Positions 42,592-50,490 of a stretch of 64,000 nucleotides of DNA are shown here, one piece after another. The translations under genes were made by a program, and so were the position numbers. Within the stretch, counting starts at the first letter, position 1. Every line of letters begins with the position of its first letter. The DNA comes from Chitinophagaceae bacterium (GTDB lineage: Bacteria; Bacteroidota; Bacteroidia; Chitinophagales; Chitinophagaceae), in assembly GCA_016715365.1 (NCBI GenBank), contig JADKAM010000010.1:1-64000 (forward strand), read 5' to 3'. A model generated the notes under the pieces. That model saw only the letters and a program-made list of their open reading frames with translations. It had not been told where the DNA came from and made no database searches.

Positions 42592-43155
42592 TTGAATAAG
42601 ATAATTTTCTTGATACTAATCTTATCTTTCGGCTTAACAGCTTTCAGCCAGGACACTATAAAAGTTAAAAAAGAATTTGACTATGAAGATTTTTTGAAAT
42701 CTCAGCGTAAAAAATATTTCGGCGTTCAATATCCTGAATTTAAAGTGAGCACATCTGACACAGCTGTATTTTCAAATGCCAACCTTACCAATAAAATCAT
42801 TTTCATAAACTTTTGGTTTGAAAGCTGTGCCCCCTGCATTGCGGAGATCGATGGTTTTAATGAAATGTTTGCAAAATTAAAGGACAACTCAAATTTTCTT
42901 TTTGTCTCTTTTACTTTTGACTCTGACTCAACAATTAGAAAACTTGTTGCGAAATACAATATTAAATACAAAGTCGTACACATTGACAAGCCAGAATGTT
43001 ACAGACTGAATTTTAAAAATGGATTCCCGTCAAGTTTTATTCTTGACAAAAATGGAATAATAAGATATTTTAAGGCTGGCGGAGAAATTGACAAAGAAAG
43101 AGCATCAAAAGCCGTATTGACAGAAATATATCCTCAAATACTAGCTTTGCTTTAA
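42592..43155 (+). CDS. TlpA-like thioredoxin-fold protein, exported
   Basis: A 187-residue protein starting with TTG and a signal peptide (MNKIIFLILILSFGLTAFS). The thioredoxin fold has the redox motif CAPC in FINFWFESCAPCIAEIDGF and the cis-Pro region FPSSFILDKNGIIRYFKAGG. Such TlpA/ResA-like proteins reduce or isomerise disulfides outside the cytoplasm. A 15-codon leader frame (42548-42595) ends on the start codon, which might couple translation. The small secreted protein at 43239 has an almost identical signal-peptide pattern. Confidence 0.82.
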   Translation: MNKIIFLILILSFGLTAFSQDTIKVKKEFDYEDFLKSQRKKYFGVQYPEFKVSTSDTAVFSNANLTNKIIFINFWFESCAPCIAEIDGFNEMFAKLKDNSNFLFVSFTFDSDSTIRKLVAKYNIKYKVVHIDKPECYRLNFKNGFPSSFILDKNGIIRYFKAGGEIDKERASKAVLTEIYPQILALL

Positions 43156-43226
43156 AAATTGAATCCGAAACAGTTATCGTTTATTCGGTACATTGTGGTT
43201 ACACACTGACTAAAAAAACCAGAAAA

Positions 43227-43234
43227 TAAATTTG
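43227..43234 (+). promoter_or_regulatory. TAnnTTTG -7 box at the start of the 43239 gene
   Basis: TAAATTTG ends 4 bp before the TTG start codon at 43239, suggesting a leaderless transcript if used. Confidence 0.4.
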
Positions 43235-43238
43235 AATT

Positions 43239-43628
43239 TTGAATAAACCCTCTCTCCTTTTATTATTTCTTGGCTTCAGCTTAACCGGTTTCAGCCAAAT
43301 ACCCGACTGCACCAAATTCCGTGAAGGTAAATTCCGCATTGCCGATTCCCGTGCAGGCGTAGTTACCATTGCCGACAGAAACAGCATGTACCAAACCGAA
43401 ACCAGTGAAGCTTTAAAAGCCGTGGTTCGTTTCAGAATTTCCTGGCAGGACAACTGTTCTTATACCCTCAAACTGGATAAAGTAATCAGGAACGAGAACA
43501 AGATCAACTTTCCATATAACCTGGAAATAAAGGTAAAGATCACCCAAACCTCCGATGGCGGCTACACCCAGGAAACAACCTCTTCCCTGACTAACGGCAC
43601 CTACAACGTTATGGTAACAAAGCTCTGA
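43239..43628 (+). CDS. Small secreted protein of unknown function
   Basis: A 129-residue protein starting with TTG. The signal peptide is MNKPSLLLLFLGFSLTGFS. The mature part has two Cys (PDCTKFREGKF and QDNCSYTLKL) and a beta-rich pattern ending NGTYNVMVTKL. Short proteins with 'C..F..G.F' and 'W...C.Y.L' patterns occur in Bacteroidota, without known function. It follows the TlpA-like gene in the same orientation, and the thioredoxin protein could act on its two cysteines, which is speculation. Confidence 0.65.
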   Translation: MNKPSLLLLFLGFSLTGFSQIPDCTKFREGKFRIADSRAGVVTIADRNSMYQTETSEALKAVVRFRISWQDNCSYTLKLDKVIRNENKINFPYNLEIKVKITQTSDGGYTQETTSSLTNGTYNVMVTKL

Positions 43629-43633
43629 CCAAA

Positions 43634-43707
43634 AAGTCATTGGTCATTGAGTCATTTGTGAATTACCGGCTTTCAATAACCAATAACTTAATGATCCAAT
43701 GACTTTA
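43634..43707. repeat. Word-repeat hairpin upstream of the alpha-2-macroglobulin gene
   Basis: AAAGTCATTGGTCATT (43634-43649) is mirrored by AATGATCCAATGACTTT (43691-43707) with one inserted base. The left arm is itself made of repeated GTCATTG words. No coding potential. Confidence 0.65.
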
Positions 43708-43847
43708 CGAATCTTTTAACTAAAATTAATTTCTTCGGCTATTGGAGATATGGATTTTTCTTTCCACATTTACATAGCAAATAAAAAATGCCGATATTGG
43801 TGAATCCACCAGTGTTAACCAACTTCACAATCAACTTCAAATTTATG

Positions 43848-46800
43848 AAACCCGACCAAAGCTGTCGTACCAAAAAGTTCAAAGCAACTTTTTTACACTC
43901 CCTGCTATTTGTAACTGTAATCATTAGCCTTTTTTCCTGCGGCAAAAAAGACAAATGGATCGATGTAGATCCGGCTTTCAGCAAATACATTGATGCATAC
44001 ACAACAGGTACTGTTTCCAAAACATCTGCCATACGCATTAAACTGGCTGAAGATGCCAACACCACACACGCCGTTGGCGAAGCAGTGAAGGAAGATCTGT
44101 TCGATATCTCCCCTTCTGTAAAAGGAAAAGCATACTGGCTGGATGCCCGAACCATTGAGTTTAAGCCCGACAGCTGGTTAAAACCTGACCAGATGTACCA
44201 GGTGGAATTTAAATTAGGTAAGGTTACAAAAACTCCGGGTAAATTCTCTGAATTTAAATTCAGCATGAAAACAGTAAAGCCGTCATTTAAAGTGGGCAAT
44301 GATGGATTGAGGGCCAGTGGCGTTAAAAATAAAATGACTTTAAGTGGCGAACTGGAAACCGCCGATATTGAAGATGGTAAGCTGGTAGAAAAATTACTCA
44401 CCGCTTCTCAAAACAGCAGTTCACTTAAAATAATCTGGCAGCATAATGATGCCACAAAAACACACCGCTATACCATTGAAAATATCAGCCGGCTAAAAGC
44501 AGTTAGTAATGTTGATCTGCGCTGGGACGGCAAACCGATGAGCATGGATGTCAAGGGCGAAGAATCAGTAGCCGTGCCGGTTGAAGGGGATTTTAAAGTA
44601 CTGAATGTAATGGCAGTTAATGAGGCCCAGCAGTTTGCTTCGGTGCAGTTCAGCGATATGATTGCAGTTGGGCAGGACTTAACCGGCCTGATAAGCATCA
44701 GCGGACAATCGGACATTTCGTTCACCATTAACGGCAGTGAAGTAAAAGTTTTTGGCAACGGAAAACTGGATGGCAATTACACAGTGAATGTAAATCCGGG
44801 CATAAAAAATACCTGGGGTGATGTGCTTGATAAAGGCTTTGCTTCCAACATCAATTTCCAGAACAGGATGCCTTCTGTAAAAATTCATGGCAAGGGAAAT
44901 ATTCTGCCCAACAGCGGCAGGTTGGTATTGCCTTTTGAATCGATCAATTTAAATGCAGTTGATATCAGCATCATTAAAATATTTGAAAATAATGTTCCGC
45001 AATTCTTACAGGAGAATGACCTGGGAGGCAACAATGAATTAAGAAGAGTGGCAAAACCCATTGTTCAAAAAACACTAAGACTGGATGATGATAAAACGCT
45101 GGACCTGCACAAAAAACAACACTTCTCTTTAGATATTGATAAGTATTTAAAAACCGAACAGGGTGCTATTTATAAAGTTACCATCGGCTTCAGGCCGGAG
45201 TATTCTTTGTACCAGTCTACCGATACTGCTGCAACTGCAGCCACTGAAGAAAGCGAAGGAGAAGAATATTATGGAGACTATGAAGGGAGTAATAATAATG
45301 GCGTTGATGAAGATGATGCCTTCTGGGAAAGATATGACAGCTACTACCCTTTTGGCTATAACTGGGAACGCCGGGATGATCCGGCCAGTAAATCTTATTA
45401 CAACAAAGACCGCTGGGCAAGCAGGAATATTTTAGCAAGCAATATTGGCCTTACCGCCAAGCGTGGCAATGATAACAGCCTGATGGTTGCCGTTAGTAAT
45501 ATCCTCACCACAGAACCTATGAACGGTGTTGATATAGAAGTGATGGATTACCAGCGAACCATCATCAGCAAAGGCAAAAGCGGCAGCGATGGTTTTGCAA
45601 ATATTGACCTGAAAAGAAAACCTTTCTTATTGATTGCCCGCAAAGGAGATGAGAGAGGTTATTTAAAACTGGATGACGGAAGTTCGCTGGCGCTTAGCCG
45701 CTTTGATGTAAGTGGCGAAGAAGTGAAGAACGGTATTAAAGGATTTATTTTTGGCGAACGTGGCGTATGGCGCCCCGGTGATACCATGTACCTGAATTTT
45801 ATTGTAGAAGATAAAGAAGGCAAACTGCCCAAAGATCATCCAGTAGAGTTTAGTTTGTTTACACCACAGGGACAATTATATACACACAGCGTTCAAACCG
45901 ATGCAGAAGATGGGTTCTATCTTTTTAAAACCAATACCGATGCTTCTTCACCAACGGGCAACTGGCTGGCAAAAGTAAAAGTAGGCGGAGCCGTGTTTGA
46001 AAAAAGAATTAAGGTGGAAACCATTATGCCAAACAGGCTGAAAATAGACCTGAACTTTGGTAAAGACCCTGTGCTGGGCAAAGGCAATACAGAAACCGGC
46101 AACATCAATGCCAAATGGCTCTTTGGGGCATTGGGTAAAAATTTAAAAGCAAAAATTGATGCATCGCTTTCTTCAAGAGGCACTTCATTTCCCAAATTTG
46201 CCGGCTTTGAATTTGATAATCCAACAGCTAATTACCAAACACAAAGTAAAACCATTTACGAAGGCACACTGGATGAACAGGGTAATGCAGCATTGAAAAC
46301 AAATTTTGAGATTGATGAGACTGCACCGGGCATGCTAAGTGCCAATATGATGGTGAAGGTTTTTGAACCGGGCGGTAGTTTCAGCATTGATAATGTAACC
46401 ATGCCTTACAGTCCTTACGAAAGTTATGCAGGCGTTAAATTACCTGATGGCGAAAAACCATTTGATTATTTAATGGCAGGTAAAAATCATACCGCACAAA
46501 TTGTAAATGTTAACAGCAAAGGAATTTTAATTGGCGGCAGCGGCGAAGTGGAAGTACAGTTCTACCGGATTCAATGGCGCTGGTGGTGGGATAATAACGG
46601 CGACAACCTGAGCAATTTTACGCAGGATAAATACAACAAGTTATTGAAAACTGAAACCGTAAAACTCAATAATGGCCGTGGCAGCTGGACCTTCGGCACA
46701 TCTGAAAACGAATGGGGACGATATTTGATCTTAGTAAAAGATTTAAAAAGCGGCCACACGACCGGCTCCGCTTTTTATATTGAAGATGCATACTGGCAAA

Positions 46801-49460
46801 CAAGGGCCGGCAGCGAAGATCAGACTGCCGCATCTATGTTATCTTTTGAATCGAACAAAGAAAAATACAATGTTGGCGAAGAAGTTTCTTTAAAAATTCC
46901 CAGCAGTAAAGGTGGCCGTGTATTGGTAAGTATTGAAAACGGCAGTAAGGTTTTAAAATCTTTCTGGCAGGAAACCAAACAGGGCCAGACCGATGTGACA
47001 TTTAAAACCGAAGCCGGTATGGCGCCCAATGTGTATGCCACGGTAAGTTTGCTGCAACCGCATTCGCAAACAATTAATGATCTCCCCATACGTATGTACG
47101 GTTCCATCCCCATTTTTGTGGAAGATAAAAACACAGTACTGAAACCAGTGCTCAATATCCCTGCCAGCATCAGGCCCGAAACAAATGTTTCCTTCTCGGT
47201 AAGTGAGGAGAATGGAAAAGAAATGACTTATTGCGTGGCCATTGTTGATGAAGGGTTGTTAGACTTAACAAGATTTAAAACGCCCAATCCGCATGAAGCA
47301 TTTTATGCCAGGGAAGCACTGGGTGTAAAAAGTTTTGATCTGTTTGATTATGTGATTGGCGCCTGGGGCGGCGACCTGGAAAGAATTCTAACCATTGGAG
47401 GTGATGATGAAGGCAGCGGTGGTAAACAAAAATCTGCCAACCGTTTTAAGCCGGTTGTAAAATACCTGGGCCCATTTCATTTAAAAAGAGGCCAGACTCA
47501 AAAGCAATCCTTCACATTGCCATCTTACATCGGTTCGGTAAGGGCCATGGTTGTTGCGGCTCATGATGGCAGTTATGGAGCCACCGAAAAAGCCGTAGCG
47601 GTTAAAAAACCATTGATGATGCTGGCAACCATGCCCCGTGTATTAGGCCCAGGCGAAACCATCAAATTACCGGTTACGGTTTTTGCCATGGAGAATAACA
47701 TCCGTAAAGTAAATGTATCGCTGCAGGCAAACCCTTACCTGGAAGTGGTGGGAGGAAATACACAACAGGTAAGCTTTACCGAGAACGGCGAGCAGATGGT
47801 TTACTTTGATGTACGTGTTAAACCAAATACAGGCATTGGCAAAGTAAAGCTGCTGGCCAGCTCCGGTGGCGAAAAAGCAGATTACGAAGTGGAGCTTGAA
47901 ATACGCAATCCAAATCCGCCGGTAACACAGGTTACAGAAATGACTTTGTCAGCCGGGCAGCAATGGAAAACAATTGCAGCGCCCATTGGTGTAGCTGCAA
48001 CCAGCACGGCTGTGTTGGAAATCTCCAGCGTACCATCTATGAATTTGCAAAAACGTTTGAACTACCTGATCGATTATCCACATGGATGTGTGGAGCAAAC
48101 CACTTCAGCCGTATTCCCTCAATTGGTATTAAATCAATTGACTGATCTGGATGAAGCAAAAAAAGCAAAGGTTGACAGGAATGTAAAAGCGGGTATTGGA
48201 AGATTACAGAACTTTCAGCGGCCAGACGGTGGCTTTAGTTACTGGCCCGGTGGTGGCGAAAGTGATGAATGGGGTACCAGCTATGCCGGCCATTTTTTAG
48301 TGGAAGCACAAAATAACGGTTACCTGGTGAGTGATTATATGTTGCAGAACTGGAAAAATTTTCAGCGAGGCAAAGCAAACAGTTGGGTACCATCCACTAC
48401 CAATTTTTATGGTGGTGATCTTACACAGGCATATCGTTTATATGGCCTTGCATTGGCAAAAGCCCCGGAACTGGGAGCCATGAACCGTTTGAAGGAATTC
48501 AAATATTTATCTGCCGAAGCAAAATGGCGATTGGCTGCAACGTATGCATTGGCCGGACAGGAGAATACAGCGCTGGATCTTATCAGTGGTCTTGCCACCA
48601 GTTTTGACATACGCACAAGCCCGGGCATTACATTTGGATCTGATCTGCGTGACCAGGCCATGGTGCTTGAAACCCTTACATTGCTAAATGGTAATGCAAG
48701 GGCCAGGGCTAAAGCAAAAGAATTGGTACCAACCATTGCTGCAAAACTTTCGCAGGATTATTGGTACAGTACACAAACAACGGCATACAGTTTAATAGCC
48801 ATTGCAAAGTATTGTGGCAAAAATGCATCCGCATCAAAAATTATTGCAAATGGAACTGTTGATGGCAAAAATGTTGATATCAATTCAGCTTCTTACATTA
48901 AACAACTACCGATTTTATTTGCAAAAGGAAGCAGCAATGTGGTCATCAACAACAAAGGCAACAATATTTTATATGTACGTTTAATTATACAGGGTCAACC
49001 ACTTGCCGGCGACAGTATCAAAATAACAAATAACCCGGCCATTTTAAATATGAGTGTGAGTTATGTAACCCAAAACGGCACTGCTATTGATATCAGTAAA
49101 CTTACGCAGGGCACCGATTTTGTGGCCAAGGTCACCATCACCAATCCAGGTAAACGTGGGTATTATTCACAAATGGCTTTGTCACAGATATTCCCCAGTG
49201 GCTGGGAAATTTTAAATGCCCGTATGTTTGATGGCGAAGGTGCTTTCAAATCTTCTTCATCTACTTACCAGGATATACGTGATGACAGGGTGTACACTTA
49301 TTTCAACATTGGTCCCAATCAAACATATACCTATTACATACAGTTGAATGCTTCGTACCTGGGCCGCTTCTTTTTACCGGGCACATATTGCGAAGCCATG
49401 TATGATAACAGTATTACGGCTGGCGTGAATGGAAAATGGGTGGAAGTTGTTAATCAGTAA
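43848..49460 (+). CDS. Alpha-2-macroglobulin-family lipoprotein (YfhM-like)
   Basis: About 1870 residues from the ATG at 43848, chosen because it opens a lipoprotein signal (LLFVTVIISLFSCGKK, Cys32); the frame extends 20 codons further. The MG domains fill the first two thirds (RGVWRPGDTMYLNFIVED is the MG2-type core; a low-complexity acidic insert lies around 45240-45330). The thioester motif PHGCVEQ has Cys1414, followed by an alpha-alpha toroid (DGGFSYWPGGGESDEWGTSY). Bacterial A2Ms trap attacking proteases in the periplasm. Penicillin-binding protein 1C, the classic neighbour of this family, is encoded just downstream. Confidence 0.93.
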   Translation, partial: KPDQSCRTKKFKATFLHSLLFVTVIISLFSCGKKDKWIDVDPAFSKYIDAYTTGTVSKTSAIRIKLAEDANTTHAVGEAVKEDLFDISPSVKGKAYWLDARTIEFKPDSWLKPDQMYQVEFKLGKVTKTPGKFSEFKFSMKTVKPSFKVGNDGLRASGVKNKMTLSGELETADIEDGKLVEKLLTASQNSSSLKIIWQHNDATKTHRYTIENISRLKAVSNVDLRWDGKPMSMDVKGEESVAVPVEGDFKVLNVMAVNEAQQFASVQFSDMIAVGQDLTGLISISGQSDISFTINGSEVKVFGNGKLDGNYTVNVNPGIKNTWGDVLDKGFASNINFQNRMPSVKIHGKGNILPNSGRLVLPFESINLNAVDISIIKIFENNVPQFLQENDLGGNNELRRVAKPIVQKTLRLDDDKTLDLHKKQHFSLDIDKYLKTEQGAIYKVTIGFRPEYSLYQSTDTAATAATEESEGEEYYGDYEGSNNNGVDEDDAFWERYDSYYPFGYNWERRDDPASKSYYNKDRWASRNILASNIGLTAKRGNDNSLMVAVSNILTTEPMNGVDIEVMDYQRTIISKGKSGSDGFANIDLKRKPFLLIARKGDERGYLKLDDGSSLALSRFDVSGEEVKNGIKGFIFGERGVWRPGDTMYLNFIVEDKEGKLPKDHPVEFSLFTPQGQLYTHSVQTDAEDGFYLFKTNTDASSPTGNWLAKVKVGGAVFEKRIKVETIMPNRLKIDLNFGKDPVLGKGNTETGNINAKWLFGALGKNLKAKIDASLSSRGTSFPKFAGFEFDNPTANYQTQSKTIYEGTLDEQGNAALKTNFEIDETAPGMLSANMMVKVFEPGGSFSIDNVTMPYSPYESYAGVKLPDGEKPFDYLMAGKNHTAQIVNVNSKGILIGGSGEVEVQFYRIQWRWWWDNNGDNLSNFTQDKYNKLLKTETVKLNNGRGSWTFGTSENEWGRYLILVKDLKSGHTTGSAFYIEDAYWQTRAGSEDQTAASMLSFESNKEKYNVGEEVSLKIPSSKGGRVLVSIENGSKVLKSFWQETKQGQTDVTFKTEAGMAPNVYATVSLLQPHSQTINDLPIRMYGSIPIFVEDKNTVLKPVLNIPASIRPETNVSFSVSEENGKEMTYCVAIVDEGLLDLTRFKTPNPHEAFYAREALGVKSFDLFDYVIGAWGGDLERILTIGGDDEGSGGKQKSANRFKPVVKYLGPFHLKRGQTQKQSFTLPSYIGSVRAMVVAAHDGSYGATEKAVAVKKPLMMLATMPRVLGPGETIKLPVTVFAMENNIRKVNVSLQANPYLEVVGGNTQQVSFTENGEQMVYFDVRVKPNTGIGKVKLLASSGGEKADYEVELEIRNPNPPVTQVTEMTLSAGQQWKTIAAPIGVAATSTAVLEISSVPSMNLQKRLNYLIDYPHGCVEQTTSAVFPQLVLNQLTDLDEAKKAKVDRNVKAGIGRLQNFQRPDGGFSYWPGGGESDEWGTSYAGHFLVEAQNNGYLVSDYMLQNWKNFQRGKANSWVPSTTNFYGGDLTQAYRLYGLALAKAPELGAMNRLKEFKYLSAEAKWRLAATYALAGQENTALDLISGLATSFDIRTSPGITFGSDLRDQAMVLETLTLLNGNARARAKAKELVPTIAAKLSQDYWYSTQTTAYSLIAIAKYCGKNASASKIIANGTVDGKNVDINSASYIKQLPILFAKGSSNVVINNKGNNILYVRLIIQGQPLAGDSIKITNNPAILNMSVSYVTQNGTAIDISKLTQGTDFVAKVTITNPGKRGYYSQMALSQIFPSGWEILNARMFDGEGAFKSSSSTYQDIRDDRVYTYFNIGPNQTYTYYIQLNASYLGRFFLPGTYCEAMYDNSITAGVNGKWVEVVNQ

Positions 49461-49470
49461 TTATTATTCA

Positions 49471-49511
49471 ATCGTTGTTAAGGGCATTGGTCCTTAACAA
49501 CGATTTTTTTT
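49471..49511 (+). terminator. Rho-independent terminator after the alpha-2-macroglobulin gene
   Basis: ATCGTTGTTAAGG (49471-49483) pairs perfectly with CCTTAACAACGAT (49492-49504) over an 8-nt loop, followed by a run of T. It begins 10 bp after the stop codon. Confidence 0.93.
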
Positions 49512-49605
49512 ACGGGCTTCAGTAATTCTATTAAGCATCGTTGTGTCACTCACTTGTACCACATACTTATATTGAGCTTTAATTGTGTTACAAAAAAAGA
49601 AAAAC

Positions 49606-50070
49606 ATGGCCAACACATACACACAGATTCATCTTCATTTAATTTTTGCAGTTCAAAACAGAAGGTCACTTATACAGAATTCGTGGAAAGACAGGCTTTA
49701 CGGATACATCACTGGTATTGTTCAGCAGCATAAACACAAAATGATTATCATAAACGGAATGCCCGACCATTTACATATTGTAATTGGTATGAGGCCAACA
49801 CAATCTCTATCAGACTTGATGCAGGATATAAAAGGAGGCTCATCAAAATGGATTAATGACAACAAACTTGTGGCAGGAAAATTTCAATGGCAGGAAAGTT
49901 ATGGTGCTTTTTCATACGGCAAATCTCAATTACCAAAATTGATTGAATATGTGAAAAACCAGGAAGAGCATCATAAGAAAAAAACTTTCGTAGAAGAATA
50001 TAAAGATTTTTTAAACGCATTTGAAGTGGAATATGATGAGCGATATATTTTTAAAGAGCTGGAAGAATAA
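49606..50070 (+). CDS. REP-associated tyrosine transposase (RAYT, Y1_Tnp / IS200-like)
   Basis: About 154 residues from the ATG at 49606 (MANTYTQIHLHLIFAVQNR). It is a HUH single-strand nuclease: His pair in PDHLHIVIG, and the candidate nucleophile Tyr in IEYVKNQEEHH. Gly-rich turns DIKGGSSKWIN and WQESYGAFSYG are family features. No partner TnpB is present. Directly downstream are five 61-bp palindromic repeats, which looks like a RAYT next to its cognate REP-type sequences. It separates the alpha-2-macroglobulin gene from its usual PbpC partner. Confidence 0.88.
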   Translation: MANTYTQIHLHLIFAVQNRRSLIQNSWKDRLYGYITGIVQQHKHKMIIINGMPDHLHIVIGMRPTQSLSDLMQDIKGGSSKWINDNKLVAGKFQWQESYGAFSYGKSQLPKLIEYVKNQEEHHKKKTFVEEYKDFLNAFEVEYDERYIFKELEE

Positions 50071-50074
50071 GCAT

Positions 50075-50475
50075 CTCTCGTCCCTACGGGACTTGGGTTT
50101 CAAGAGATACTGATTTTCTACCAGTCTCAAATGCCTACGGCATTGTATACAGTTCATTCATTCATTAATTTATCCTGTTAGGGATATAATATTGGCAGGA
50201 ATAAATATACAAGCCATTTCATTCGTGTAATTATCCCGTTAGGGATATAAGATTGGCAGGAATAAATATACAAGCCATTTCATTCGTGTAATTATCCCGT
50301 TAGGGATATAAGATTGGCAGGAATAAATATACAAGCCATTTCATTCGTGTAATTATCCCGTTAGGGATATAAGATTAGGGAATAAATATACAAGCCATTT
50401 CATTCGTGTAATTATCCCTTTAGGGATATAAGATTGGTAGAAATAATAATGATAATTTCGCTAAGTCCCGTAGGG
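50075..50475. repeat. Tandem REP/BIME-like array: five 61-bp units with flanking palindromes
   Basis: Five units each start with the palindromic TATCCCGTTAGGGATA (starts at 50171, 50232, 50293, 50354, 50413) and continue with a constant ACAAGCCATTTCATTCGTG tail. The period is 61 bp, 59 before the last unit. The block is flanked by related palindromes GTCCCTACGGGAC (near 50081) and TCCCGTAGGGA (near 50466). The spacing sequence is constant, so this is not a CRISPR array. Confidence 0.9.
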
Positions 50476-50490
50476 ATGACAGACTACTAA

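Noticed and set aside
45240..45330. Possible frameshift in the alpha-2-macroglobulin gene at the Glu/Gly/Asn-rich stretch
   Set aside because: The frame stays open and family sequence resumes in the same frame; it is a low-complexity insert, not a break.
49606..50070. Complete IS200/IS605 element with TnpB
   Set aside because: No tnpB gene or typical IS ends are present; the palindrome array fits a domesticated RAYT better.
50171..50450. Regularly spaced repeats resembling a CRISPR array
   Set aside because: The whole 61-bp unit, including the part between palindromes, is constant; there are no variable spacers and no cas genes nearby.
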